Shown: positions 54,114 through 62,742 of the stretch, piece after piece
How positions within the stretch are numbered: position 1 is the first letter of the stretch
Layout of the letters: each line of letters opens with the position of its first letter
NCBI RefSeq assembly: GCF_010994755.1
Contig: NZ_WHSB02000001.1
Coordinates: 1 to 64,000, forward strand
Direction of reading: 5' to 3'
Length of the DNA stretch: 64,000 bases
Origin: Shinella lacus
GTDB lineage: Bacteria; Pseudomonadota; Alphaproteobacteria; Rhizobiales; Rhizobiaceae
Position numbers and translations under genes: made by a program
The notes under the pieces: model-generated
Databases searched by the model: none
What the model saw: the letters and a program-made list of their open reading frames with translations, nothing else
What the model was told of the DNA's origin: nothing

Positions 54114-54140
54114 CTGTCAAGTTAATTCACATGTGAAGTA
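54114..54140. promoter_or_regulatory. Dyad with perfect TTCACATGTGAA core
   Basis: The core at 54126-54137 is a perfect 12-base palindrome. The preceding CTGTCAAG matches the sequence before the dyad at 48665; on the minus strand it gives a TTGACA box for the TctC operon. The outer arms are less symmetric than in the first copy. Confidence 0.6.
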
Positions 54141-54166
54141 AGTGGCGCCTTGGAGGAGGCATCGGC

Positions 54167-55420
54167 ATGGTCAGAGAGGGACGTCCACGCATCCTGGTGA
54201 TCGGCACCGGAGACACCAAGGCCGACGAATTGACCTTCATGCGCGAGCGCATCGAAGCCGTCGACGGCCGCGCGGTCATGATGGATGTCAGCGTGCTCGG
54301 CGACCCGCCCTACCGGCCCGAACATGACCGTCATGCCGTCGCAGAAGCCGCCGGCACGACCATCGATGCCATTGCCAAGAGCGGCGACGAGAACAGCGCC
54401 ATGACGCTGATGGCGCTCGGCGCTTCGCAGCTCGCCCGCAGCCTATACGACCGCGGCGAGATCGACGGCATCATCGCGCTCGGCGGCACGATGGGCACCG
54501 ATCTCGCCCTTGACGTGGCGCTGGCCCTGCCGCTCGGCGTGCCGAAATTCGTCGTCTCGACCATCGCCTACTCCCATCTGGTGCCGCCTGACCGCATCGC
54601 GACCGACCTGATGATGATCCTGTGGGCGGGCGGCCTTTACGGCCTGAACAGCACATGCAAGGCCGTGCTCTCGCAGGCCTGCGGCGCGGTGGTTGGCGCC
54701 GCAAGGGCCGTGGTACGTCCGCAGGCGGAGCGGCCGATCGTCGGCATGAGTTCGCTCGGCAAAAGCTGCCTGAAATACATGGTGACGCTGAAGCCGGCGC
54801 TGGAGCGGCGCGGCTATGAGGTCGTCGTGTTCCACACCACTGGCATGGGCGGCCGAGCTTTAGAGGCGATCGCCGCACAACGCGGCTTTGCCGCGGTGCT
54901 CGATTTCTCCCTGCAGGAAGTCGCCAACCAGCATATGGGCTCGGTGGTGAATTCCGGCCCCGACCGCCTGGAAAATGCCGGCCGCAGCGGCATTCCGCAG
55001 ATCGTCGCGCCCGGTGCCATCGACATGGTGGACTTCCCGACCTGGCAGCCGGTGCCGGCGCGTTTCGCCGAGCGTCCATACCACGCGCACAACCGCCTGC
55101 TCGCCTCGGTCACCTCAGACGGCGAGACACGCCGGGAAATCGCCCGCGCCATCGCCGGCAAGCTGGCGACCGCGAGCGGCGCCACCGCCTTCATCCTGCC
55201 TGCCGGCGGCCTCCAGCAATGGGACCAGGAGGGCGAACCGCTGCACGAGCCCGACGCGCTCGCCGCCTTTATCGAGGAGATGCGCGAAACCATGCCCGAG
55301 AGCGTCGAGCTGCACGAGATCGCCGGCCACATCAATGACGATGCCTTCTGCGCCAAGGCGCTGGAAATCTTCGACTGCTGGGTGGCCGAGGGCATTATTC
55401 GTCCGGGGGTAGCCGGATGA
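54167..55420 (+). CDS. Tm-1-like ATP-binding domain protein (UPF0261)
   Basis: 417 residues from the ATG at 54167, preceded by GGAGGAGG. The UPF0261/Tm-1 N-domain pattern is clear (PRILVIGTGDTKADELTFMR, then IIALGGTMGTDLALDVALAL and a late HINDDAFC). The plant Tm-1 protein carries this domain and binds ATP; bacterial members are uncharacterised. They often accompany a TIM-barrel partner of the PEP hydrolase/mutase type, not seen next to this one. The stop overlaps the next start as ATGA. First gene of a three-gene unit with a HAD protein and an aminotransferase. Confidence 0.85.
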   Translation: MVREGRPRILVIGTGDTKADELTFMRERIEAVDGRAVMMDVSVLGDPPYRPEHDRHAVAEAAGTTIDAIAKSGDENSAMTLMALGASQLARSLYDRGEIDGIIALGGTMGTDLALDVALALPLGVPKFVVSTIAYSHLVPPDRIATDLMMILWAGGLYGLNSTCKAVLSQACGAVVGAARAVVRPQAERPIVGMSSLGKSCLKYMVTLKPALERRGYEVVVFHTTGMGGRALEAIAAQRGFAAVLDFSLQEVANQHMGSVVNSGPDRLENAGRSGIPQIVAPGAIDMVDFPTWQPVPARFAERPYHAHNRLLASVTSDGETRREIARAIAGKLATASGATAFILPAGGLQQWDQEGEPLHEPDALAAFIEEMRETMPESVELHEIAGHINDDAFCAKALEIFDCWVAEGIIRPGVAG

Positions 55421-56097
55421 CGAAACCGGCCGCACTGGTGCTCGATTTCGGCGGCGTCGTCACCAAGACGCTGTTCGAGACACATTCGCTCAGCGAACAG
55501 GCGCTTGGCCTGCCGCCCGGCACGCTCGCCTGGCGCGGACCGTTCGATCCGGCATCCGATCCGCTCTGGCGCGCCATGCAGGCCGACGAGATCAGCGAGC
55601 GCGACTATTGGAAGACCCGCACAAACGAGGTCGGCCGGCTGGTCGGCGAGGACTGGAACGACATGTCGACCTTCGTGCGCCGCGCCCGCGGTGCCGATCC
55701 TGAGGCCGTCATACGCCCGGAGGCCGTGCAGGCCATCCGCACGGCACACGAAAACGGCATCCGCCTCGCCATCCTCTCCAACGAACTCGACCTGTTCTAC
55801 GGCGAGGATTTCCGGCAACGCCTGCCGCTGCTCTCGTTGTTCGAAACCATCGTCGATGCCACCTATACCGGCATCCTCAAGCCGGACCCGCGCGCCTATG
55901 CCGCCGTCTGCGAGACACTAGACCTCCCCGCCGAAGCCTGCGTCTTCGTCGACGACCAGAAGCGCAATGTGGACGGCGCTGTCGCCGCCGGCATGCGCAC
56001 GGTATGGTTCGACGTCGCAGAGCCCGCCCGTTCCTATGCCGCAGCGCTCGCCCCGTTCGGCCTGCCTTCACCCGAAATCCGCCACGAGAGTATCTGA
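55417..56097 (+). CDS. HAD-superfamily hydrolase, subfamily IA
   Basis: 226 residues. Motif I is LVLDFGGVVTK: the nucleophile aspartate is present but the second aspartate is glycine, as in YihX-like and epoxide-hydrolase-type HADs. Motif II is ILSNE, the lysine is in GILKPDPRAY and motif III is VFVDDQKRNVDGA. It is coupled to the Tm-1-like gene by a 4-base overlap. The substrate, perhaps a phosphorylated intermediate made by the ATP-binding neighbour, is unknown. Confidence 0.87.
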   Translation: MTKPAALVLDFGGVVTKTLFETHSLSEQALGLPPGTLAWRGPFDPASDPLWRAMQADEISERDYWKTRTNEVGRLVGEDWNDMSTFVRRARGADPEAVIRPEAVQAIRTAHENGIRLAILSNELDLFYGEDFRQRLPLLSLFETIVDATYTGILKPDPRAYAAVCETLDLPAEACVFVDDQKRNVDGAVAAGMRTVWFDVAEPARSYAAALAPFGLPSPEIRHESI

Positions 56098-56100
56098 GCC

Positions 56101-57453
56101 ATGCGCGACATCAATTTCCTCAGCGAGAACAATGCAAAGCCGATCTGGCACCCGATGGCACATCCGGCAGAAATGCGCGCTTCGCCGCCGCGCGTCATCA
56201 TGCAGGGCGAAGGCGCGATGGTGACGGATATCGACGGCCGCACCGTGCTCGATGCCGTCGGCGGCCTGTGGAACGTCAATCTCGGCTATAGCTGCGACCC
56301 CATCAAGCAGGCGATCGCAAGGCAGCTCGACGCCCTGCCCTATTATTCCGGCTTCCGCGGCACCTCCACCGGCCCTTCCATCGAGCTCGCCTACGAACTG
56401 GCGCAATGGTTCGAGCCGGAGGGCATGGTGCGCAGCTTCTTCACGTCGGGCGGCTCGGATTCGGTGGAGACGGCGCTGCGCCTCGCGCGGCAATATTGGA
56501 AGATCCGCGGCCAGGCCGACCGCACCAAATTCCTCGCGTTGAAGAAGGGCTATCACGGCACGCATTTCGGCGGCGCCTCGGTCAACGGCAATGCCAATTT
56601 CCGCCGCAACTACGAGCCCTTGATGCCCGGCGTTTTCCACACGCCCGCCCCCTGGACCTACCGCAATCCCTTTGACGAAACGGACCCGGCAAAACTCGCG
56701 GCCCTTTGCGCCCGCGCCATCGAGGAAGAGATCGCCTTCCAGGGCGCCGACACCATCGCCGCCTTCATCATGGAGCCCATCCTCGGCGCGGGCGGCGTCA
56801 TCGTCCCGCATGAGGGCTTCATGCCGTTGGTGCGCGACATATGCGACCGCCACGAGATCCTGCTGATCGCCGACGAGGTGGTGACCGGGTTCGGGCGTAC
56901 CGGCGCCTGGTCGGGTTCGCGGCTGACGGGCGTCAAGCCGGATTTCATGACCATCGCCAAGGCCATCACGTCGGGCTATTTCCCGCTCGGCGCCACGCTG
57001 ATCTCCGCCAAGGTGGCCGAGGTCTTCGAGGCCGACAAGACCAGCTTTGGCGCGATCGGCCACGGCTACACCTATTCCGGCCACCCCGTCGGCTGCGCCG
57101 CTGGCCTCGCCGCGCTCGCTGAAACCAAGCGCCTCGCACTGAACGAAAACGCCGCCGCGCGTGGCGCGGAACTGGCGACGGCACTGGAAGCCCTCAAGAC
57201 GAAACACGCGGCTGTCGGCGACGTGCGCGGCAAAGGGCTGATGGCGGCGCTCGAAATCGTCGCCGACCGCGCGACGAAAAGGCCGGTCGACAAGAAGACC
57301 ATGGCAAGGATCGCCGATGCCGCCTACGACGCCGGCGTCATGCTGCGCGTGTCCGGCAACATGATCATCCTCTCCCCGCCGCTGATCGTGACGGCGAAGG
57401 ACATCGCCACAATCGCCGAGGGGCTGGATGCGGGGCTGGCGGCGGCGGGCTAA
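56101..57453 (+). CDS. Class-III aminotransferase (omega-amino acid:pyruvate type)
   Basis: 450 residues, 3 bases after the HAD gene. Motifs are FTSGGSDSVETALRLAR for the phosphate site, LLIADEVVTGFGRTGAW with the cofactor aspartate, and TIAKAITSGYFPLGA with the PLP lysine. The closest types are beta-alanine:pyruvate and other omega-aminotransferases. It is the second class-III aminotransferase of the cluster and differs in sequence from the one at 47194-48558. Probable products are an aldehyde or oxo acid passed to the aldehyde dehydrogenase or SDRs. Confidence 0.9.
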   Translation: MRDINFLSENNAKPIWHPMAHPAEMRASPPRVIMQGEGAMVTDIDGRTVLDAVGGLWNVNLGYSCDPIKQAIARQLDALPYYSGFRGTSTGPSIELAYELAQWFEPEGMVRSFFTSGGSDSVETALRLARQYWKIRGQADRTKFLALKKGYHGTHFGGASVNGNANFRRNYEPLMPGVFHTPAPWTYRNPFDETDPAKLAALCARAIEEEIAFQGADTIAAFIMEPILGAGGVIVPHEGFMPLVRDICDRHEILLIADEVVTGFGRTGAWSGSRLTGVKPDFMTIAKAITSGYFPLGATLISAKVAEVFEADKTSFGAIGHGYTYSGHPVGCAAGLAALAETKRLALNENAAARGAELATALEALKTKHAAVGDVRGKGLMAALEIVADRATKRPVDKKTMARIADAAYDAGVMLRVSGNMIILSPPLIVTAKDIATIAEGLDAGLAAAG

Positions 57454-57462
57454 GTCCTGCCG

Positions 57463-57954
57463 TCAGAGATCGCTGGCGTTGACGTAAATAGCGGCAAGCG
57501 CCTCGAAGCCAGCCTGGTCTTCCTCTGTGAAGCGGCCCGGCAGCGGGCTGTCGAGATCGAGCACGCCAAAAACCCGACCGTCCCGGGCGAGCGGCACGAC
57601 GAGTTCGGCGCGCGAGGCGGCATCGCAGGCGATGTGGCCGGGGAAGGCGTGCACGTCCGGCACGAGCTGGCTGCGCCCCTCGGCGACCGCGCTGCCGCAC
57701 ACACCCTTGCCGACCGGGATGCGCACGCAGGCGACCTTGCCCTGGAAGGGGCCGAGCACCAGTTCGTCGGCGGATTTCAGGAAATAGAAGCCGGCCCAGT
57801 TGAGGTTTGCGACCGCATCGTAGATCAGCGCGGAAAGGTTCGCCGCATTGGCGATGGCGTCGCGTTCGCCATGCAGCAGGCCCTCGGCCTGGGCGATGAG
57901 GTCGCGGTAGAAGCTCGGCTTGTCCGTCGCCTCGATTTTCCGGATATCGTGCAT
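57463..57954 (-). CDS. msrC: Free methionine-(R)-sulfoxide reductase, GAF domain
   Basis: A 163-residue stand-alone GAF domain. The three conserved cysteines of fRMsr are visible in VACVRIPVGKGVCGSAVAEG and GHIACDAASRAE. The enzyme reduces free methionine-R-sulfoxide with thioredoxin. Convergent with the aminotransferase gene, 9 bases away, and not obviously part of either neighbouring unit. Confidence 0.9.
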   Translation of the reverse strand: MHDIRKIEATDKPSFYRDLIAQAEGLLHGERDAIANAANLSALIYDAVANLNWAGFYFLKSADELVLGPFQGKVACVRIPVGKGVCGSAVAEGRSQLVPDVHAFPGHIACDAASRAELVVPLARDGRVFGVLDLDSPLPGRFTEEDQAGFEALAAIYVNASDL

Positions 57955-58024
57955 GGCAGGTCCTCGGCTGGGTACGAGCTATCGTCGATAGACCCGGGAA
58001 CCGCGGCTGGCAAGCATGCTTCGT

Positions 58025-58795
58025 TCAGCCGCGCGGCGCGCAGACGAGCGCCTCGCTGCCTTCGACCCGGCCGATCACCACGTCGATGCCGTAGATGTCT
58101 TTCAGGGTCTGCGGCGTCAGCGTGTCGGCCGGGGCGCCAAGCGCCATCAACGTGCCGTCCTTCAAGAGCGCCACGCGGTCGGCGACCTGCAAGGCGTGGT
58201 CCGGATTGTGCGTGGAGAGCACGATGGCGAGGCCCTGGCCGGCGAGCGTGCGGATATGGGCGAGCAGCCGCATCTGGTTGCCGTAGTCGAGATTGGCCGT
58301 CGGCTCGTCCATCACGATGATGCGCGCCTGCTGCGCGAGCGCCCGGGCGATGAGGGCCAATTGCCGCTCGCCGCCGCTGATCTCGGTGCAGGGCGTGTCG
58401 GCGAGCCCGGTTATGCCGAGGCTTTCGAGGGCGGCATCCGCAATCGCGCGGTCCCGCTCCCCGGGCATTGCAAAGGCCCTGAGATGCGCGGCGCGGCCCA
58501 TCAGCACAACATCGCGGACCGTGAACGGAAAGGGTGCGGCATGGGCCTGCGGCACATAGGCGATGCGCAGCGCCCGCTCGCGCCGCGACCAAGCGGAGAG
58601 CGGCTTGCCATCGAGCATGACCTCGCCGGCCTTCACCGGCAGGAGACCAAGCATGCTCCTGAACAGCGTGGTCTTGCCGGCGCCGTTCGCGCCGAGAAGC
58701 GCCAGCACCTCGCCCTCGGCCAGCGACAGGCTGACGGCGTGGCCGATCTCCCGATCCCGGTAACCGAAGGCGAGCGATTTCAGCGCGAGCGTCAT
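58025..58795 (-). CDS. FecE/MolC-type ABC transporter ATP-binding protein
   Basis: 256 residues from the ATG at 58795, which overlaps the permease stop as ATGA; the much longer open frame upstream is the antisense or shifted reading of the permease gene. Walker A is GANGAGKTTL, signature EISGGERQLALIARAL, Walker B IIVMDEPTANLD. It is typical of siderophore, cobalamin and molybdate (MolC) importers of the BtuCD type. Third gene of the importer. Confidence 0.92.
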   Translation of the reverse strand: MTLALKSLAFGYRDREIGHAVSLSLAEGEVLALLGANGAGKTTLFRSMLGLLPVKAGEVMLDGKPLSAWSRRERALRIAYVPQAHAAPFPFTVRDVVLMGRAAHLRAFAMPGERDRAIADAALESLGITGLADTPCTEISGGERQLALIARALAQQARIIVMDEPTANLDYGNQMRLLAHIRTLAGQGLAIVLSTHNPDHALQVADRVALLKDGTLMALGAPADTLTPQTLKDIYGIDVVIGRVEGSEALVCAPRG

Positions 58796-59820
58796 GACCA
58801 GCCCCGCTTTCCGGCAATCAGCAGCCAGAGGAAAAACGGCGCGCCCACCACTGCCGTCAGGATGCCGAGCGGCACCTCGATCGTCGCGATCGAGCGCGCT
58901 AGCATGTCGACGATAAGGAGATAGGCAGCGCCGAGCAGCATGGCGGCCGGCAGCAGGCGGCGGAAATCCGGGCCGACCAGCATGCGTGCGACATGCGGGA
59001 TGATAAGCCCGATCCAGCCGACGATGCCGGTGACGGAGACCGTCGCCGCCGTCACCAGCGTGGCGCCGGCAATAAGGGCGATGCGCGTCTTCAGCGTGTC
59101 GATGCCGAGCGTCTGCGCCTCCTCCTCGCCGAGCGTCATGACATTCATGCGCCAGCGCAAGAGCACGAGCGGCACGAGGCCGAGCACGACGGCCGGCAGG
59201 ATCGACAGCACGTCGAACCGCGTGATCGCCGTCATGCTGCCGAGCAGCCAATAGGTGATCGCCGGCAGCTGGTCGTAGGGATCGGCGAGCACCTTGATCA
59301 GCGAGATGCCTGCGCCGATCAACGCCTGGATGGCGATGCCGGCCAGCACCAAAGTCAGCACCGGATCGCGCTCGCGCACCAGCGCGCCGATCGCCGAGAC
59401 CGCGAGCACGGCGACAAGCCCGCCGGCGAAGGCGGCAAGCTGGATGGCAAGCACGGGCAGCGACAGGAAGATGCCCAGCGCCGCGCCAAGGCTGGCGCCG
59501 ACCGACACGCCGAGCAGGTCCGGCGAGACCAGCGGGTTGCGAAACAGCCCCTGATAGGTCGCCCCCGCGGCCGCAAGCGAAGCGCCGACGATCACCGCTG
59601 CCACGACGCGCGGCAGGCGCACATTCCACAGAACCGTCGAGAGAACATGGTCCGCGCCATCGCCCGTAACAAGCTGCCGCAGCGCATCAAACACGGGCCC
59701 CGGCCCGCTGCCATATTTGCCGACCATCATGGAGAGGGCGGCGAGCAGCAGCACGGCAATCAGACCCGCGCCGATGAAGAGCCTGCCCTGCCCTTTCGGC
59801 AGGGCGGCCTTGTCGCGCAT
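58792..59820 (-). CDS. FecCD/BtuC-type ABC transporter permease
   Basis: 342 residues with about ten membrane helices and FecCD landmarks (RLPRVVAAVIVGASLAAAGA near residues 68-87, and GWIGLIIPHVARMLVGPDFR in the second half). The ATG is immediately after the binding-protein stop. It forms the channel for the importer at 58025-60858; the substrate is discussed at the binding-protein entry. Confidence 0.92.
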   Translation of the reverse strand: MRDKAALPKGQGRLFIGAGLIAVLLLAALSMMVGKYGSGPGPVFDALRQLVTGDGADHVLSTVLWNVRLPRVVAAVIVGASLAAAGATYQGLFRNPLVSPDLLGVSVGASLGAALGIFLSLPVLAIQLAAFAGGLVAVLAVSAIGALVRERDPVLTLVLAGIAIQALIGAGISLIKVLADPYDQLPAITYWLLGSMTAITRFDVLSILPAVVLGLVPLVLLRWRMNVMTLGEEEAQTLGIDTLKTRIALIAGATLVTAATVSVTGIVGWIGLIIPHVARMLVGPDFRRLLPAAMLLGAAYLLIVDMLARSIATIEVPLGILTAVVGAPFFLWLLIAGKRGWS

Positions 59821-60858
59821 CTACTTCGCAGCCGCCTTGCCAGGCCCCAGCAAGGTCTCAAGCTGGGTGCCGTCCAGCTCGACCTGGTAGAACAGCTTGA
59901 AGAAGTCCCGCACTTCCTGATCGAGCGCGCCCGGGAAAGCCTCGGGATAGAGCGTGTGTTCGAGCCACGCGATGCCGATCAGGCGGTTGATGCCGGGCGG
60001 GGAATCGATCCAGCCGAAAGGCAGGCTGGGCGTGACATGGATGCGCGCCGCCTTGACCGCATCGAGCTCGGCCCAGAGCGGGTCGCTCTTCACGCTTGCG
60101 GCAAATTTCGGCGAGGCGGCGAGAATGACATCCGGCTTCCACGACAGGACCTGTTCGAGCGACACCTGGGTGAGACCGCCCTTGCCGGCGGCGGCCGCGA
60201 CATTCCTGGCGCCGGCCGCTTCGAGGATCTCCATGTTGATCGAGCCGGCGAGGCCCGTTTCCAGCCCCTCCGCGCCGCGGCCATAATAGACCGCCGGGCG
60301 CTTGTCCTCGGGAATTCCGGCGAGCCCCTTTTTCAGCGCAGCGAGCCTGGCTTCGGCATAGGCCGCAAGGGTCTCCGCCCGCTCAGAGACGCCGAGGATG
60401 GCGCCGGTTTCCCGCAGCGTTTCGGCACTCTTCGCAAAGGCGCCGTCGATCAGGATATAGGGGATGCCGGTTTGTGCCTGCACCTTGTCGGCAAGCGAGG
60501 CATAGGTCGGGTTGACGGTGCCGACATCGATGATGATGTCGGGCTTGGCCGCCAGCACCGCCTCCATGTTCGCCGTGCCGCCCTTGCCCGTCAGTTGCCC
60601 GAAGGTCGCAAGATCGCGGACGGAGGGCAGCAGGAAGGCCTTCTCCTCGCCCTTCGGCTCGCGCACCCAGCCGGCGAGCTTTTCCGGTGCGAGCACATAG
60701 ACGAGCACCGAGGCCGGCGGACCGGCCGCCAGCACCCGCTCGATCTTGTCCGGCACCTCGACAGTCCGCCCGGCCGCATCGGTGATCGTGCGCGCCGCGG
60801 CCGGCAGGACCGATGCAAGGAAGACGACGAAGACAAAAAGGCAGCGCAAGACCGGCAT
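59821..60858 (-). CDS. TroA-fold ABC substrate-binding protein (iron- or oxyanion-type)
   Basis: 345 residues from the ATG at 60858 (MPVLRCLFVFVVFLASVLPA), with GGGAGAGAG upstream and a signal peptide ending near AAA-RT. A TroA/FecB fold follows: RTITDAAGRTVEVPDKIERV, an AAKPDIIIDVG segment and a C-terminal WLEHTLYPEAF. Close relatives are annotated as iron-siderophore binding proteins; this family also includes MolA, which binds molybdate. The ModE-like palindrome at 60951-60974, 93 bases upstream, supports molybdate or tungstate. First gene of the importer operon. Confidence 0.85.
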   Translation of the reverse strand: MPVLRCLFVFVVFLASVLPAAARTITDAAGRTVEVPDKIERVLAAGPPASVLVYVLAPEKLAGWVREPKGEEKAFLLPSVRDLATFGQLTGKGGTANMEAVLAAKPDIIIDVGTVNPTYASLADKVQAQTGIPYILIDGAFAKSAETLRETGAILGVSERAETLAAYAEARLAALKKGLAGIPEDKRPAVYYGRGAEGLETGLAGSINMEILEAAGARNVAAAAGKGGLTQVSLEQVLSWKPDVILAASPKFAASVKSDPLWAELDAVKAARIHVTPSLPFGWIDSPPGINRLIGIAWLEHTLYPEAFPGALDQEVRDFFKLFYQVELDGTQLETLLGPGKAAAK

Positions 60859-60950
60859 GGACTCTCTCCCGCGATATAGTGAGGCAAATATATCGTCGGT
60901 TCCTGATAGCAAGGCAACACCCGCCGTCCTCTCCGTGCGCTCTTCCAAAA

Positions 60951-60974
60951 CGTTATGTTTTATGAAATATAACG
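60951..60974. promoter_or_regulatory. ModE-box-like palindrome CGTTAT-N12-ATAACG
   Basis: A perfect 6-base inverted repeat with a 12-base centre, partly symmetric itself, in the 140-base divergent gap between the FecBCDE-type importer and the Nudix gene. The ends and spacing resemble known ModE (molybdate repressor) boxes. No modE gene is in the window. Confidence 0.5.
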
Positions 60975-60998
60975 AAGGTAGGATTTGCCGAGGAACCC

Positions 60999-61469
60999 AT
61001 GCAAGCAGAAATCCGGATCGCCGCCGCACTCGTCCTTCGGGAGAACGGCGAAACGCTGCTGGTCCGCAAGCGCGGCACGGGCGCCTTCGTGCAGCCCGGC
61101 GGAAAGATCGAGCCCGGGGAAACGCCGAAGGCGGCACTGGCGCGCGAATTGCGCGAGGAGATCGGCCTCGACATTGCGCCGTCGCGCATGGCGCCGTTCG
61201 GCCGCTTCGAGGCGGCGGCGGCCAACGAGCCGGATCACATCGTCATCGCCGATGTCTTCCAGGTCGAGCTTCGGCGCGAGGCCGTCACGCCGGTTGCGGA
61301 AATCGAGGAGGCGGTCTGGGTGCCGGTCGATGCGGCGGGCGATCTGCCGCTCGCCCCGCTGACGCGCGATCACATCCTGCCGCTGTTCTGCCAGATGCAG
61401 TTTTCGACGGAGCTGCATTACGGCCAAAGCCGAAGTGCCGAAACACCAACCCTGTCCCTGTCAGAATAG
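60999..61469 (+). CDS. Nudix hydrolase
   Basis: 156 residues from the ATG at 60999, with GAGGAA upstream. The Nudix box is complete (GGKIEPGETPKAALARELRE then EIGL, near residues 33-56). It hydrolyses a nucleoside diphosphate linked to another moiety; the substrate is unknown. Divergent from the importer genes across the ModE-like palindrome and 15 bases before the DUF2325 gene. Confidence 0.9.
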   Translation: MQAEIRIAAALVLRENGETLLVRKRGTGAFVQPGGKIEPGETPKAALARELREEIGLDIAPSRMAPFGRFEAAAANEPDHIVIADVFQVELRREAVTPVAEIEEAVWVPVDAAGDLPLAPLTRDHILPLFCQMQFSTELHYGQSRSAETPTLSLSE

Positions 61470-61484
61470 CCGATCGGACATCCC

Positions 61485-62717
61485 ATGCCGACCTTGCCGC
61501 GCCCGCACTCCCTCTCCTCCCCCAGGCTGCTGCTTCCCGTCGAAGCTGCGCCGGAAGAGGTTGCCGTGAAGGCGGGGTCGCAGCGCCTGAAGACCTGGGA
61601 CATCCCCTCGACCTTCCACTGCTCGATCGTCGGAACCTGCCTGACAACGGGCGAGCTTCGCCAGCTTCTCGCCAAAGCCGGGCAGGAGGATGCGCGTAGC
61701 GCCACGGACCACACGCTGCACGGCCGCGGCGTGCGCACCGCCGGACAGCGGGATTTTGCCGCAAAACTCCTCAACAAGGCGCTCGACAAGCGCCATGAGG
61801 TGAGCATCAAGCGTATTCCGTTGCAGGCCGACGAGCAGGAATTGCGCCGGATCTGGCGGGAGAGTTTTGATCGCGGCGATATTGCCGGCCCCTACTGGGC
61901 CTTGATGAGCCATCCGGCGAGCCCGCCGGCGCTGATCCGCGACATTTTCGGCGAAGTCCATATGCTGTCGCATCTCGTCGGCAGCGCGAGCCGGCTCGAT
62001 CTCGCCCGGCTGACGCGGCTGGAAAAGGAACTGGAACAGGAGAAGGACAAAGGCGAGCGCCAGGAAAAGCGGCTTGCCGTCGCCGCCGACGAGCGCGTCG
62101 CGCTCCGCCAGCGCATCCGGCAGCTCGAAGAGCGGATCGTGCAGGCGGAAGCGACCGCCGCACCCTTCGGCCAGCGGGTACGCGCGGAAGAAGGCAGCCC
62201 TGCCGAACGCGCGGACACCGAGGCCGCACGCGCCAACGCTCTCTCCCAGCGGCTCGCCGAGGCCGAGGAAAGGTGCCGCGCCTTGCAGCGTGACCTCGAA
62301 CAGTTGCAGGACCATAGCCATTCGATCCTCCGGGAGAACGAGGCGCTCGAAGCGGCCGTGACCGCGCAGCTCCAGGCCGGCGGCAGCCAGGCGAGCCCGC
62401 AGCCGGCAGGCCCCGTGCTCTATGTCGGCGGCCGGCGTAATCTTTTTGATCACCTGCGCGCCTATGCTGAAAGCCGCAATGTCGACCTCCTGCTGCATGA
62501 TGGCGGCATGGAGGACAGCACGACGCTGCTGCCGGCACTTGTCGGACAGGCATCGACGATCCTGTTTCCGGTCGATCACATCAGCCACAGCGCCGTCGGC
62601 CTGGTAAAACGCCTGTGCCGCGCGCAGGGAAAACCCTACCTCCCACTGCGCTCCGCCGGCCTCGCGAGCTTCCTCGCCGCCATTACAGGAGCCGGTGGCG
62701 CCTACGGCCGGCTGTAG
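61485..62717 (+). CDS. DUF2325 domain protein with central coiled coil
   Basis: 410 residues. An N-terminal domain (ending around residue 165) is followed by a long charged coiled coil (about residues 172-300, rich in Glu, Arg and Ala). The C-terminal DUF2325 domain contains VLYVGGRRNLFDHLRAYAES and FPVDHISHSAVGLVKRLCRA. The conserved Asp, His and Cys of the last segment could bind a metal. Function unknown. It lies next to a putative metal or oxyanion importer and follows the Nudix gene by 15 bases. Confidence 0.85.
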   Translation: MPTLPRPHSLSSPRLLLPVEAAPEEVAVKAGSQRLKTWDIPSTFHCSIVGTCLTTGELRQLLAKAGQEDARSATDHTLHGRGVRTAGQRDFAAKLLNKALDKRHEVSIKRIPLQADEQELRRIWRESFDRGDIAGPYWALMSHPASPPALIRDIFGEVHMLSHLVGSASRLDLARLTRLEKELEQEKDKGERQEKRLAVAADERVALRQRIRQLEERIVQAEATAAPFGQRVRAEEGSPAERADTEAARANALSQRLAEAEERCRALQRDLEQLQDHSHSILRENEALEAAVTAQLQAGGSQASPQPAGPVLYVGGRRNLFDHLRAYAESRNVDLLLHDGGMEDSTTLLPALVGQASTILFPVDHISHSAVGLVKRLCRAQGKPYLPLRSAGLASFLAAITGAGGAYGRL

Positions 62718-62742
62718 CCGCTTCTTCCCTCTCTACCTCTGA

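Noticed and set aside
58796-59629. N-terminal extension of the FecE-type ATPase frame
   Set aside because: It overlaps the permease gene out of frame; the ATG at 58795 coupled to the permease stop is the natural start.
58993-60879. A 628-codon plus-strand open frame
   Set aside because: Antisense to the permease and binding-protein genes; low-complexity Arg/Gln/His-rich sequence typical of shadows.
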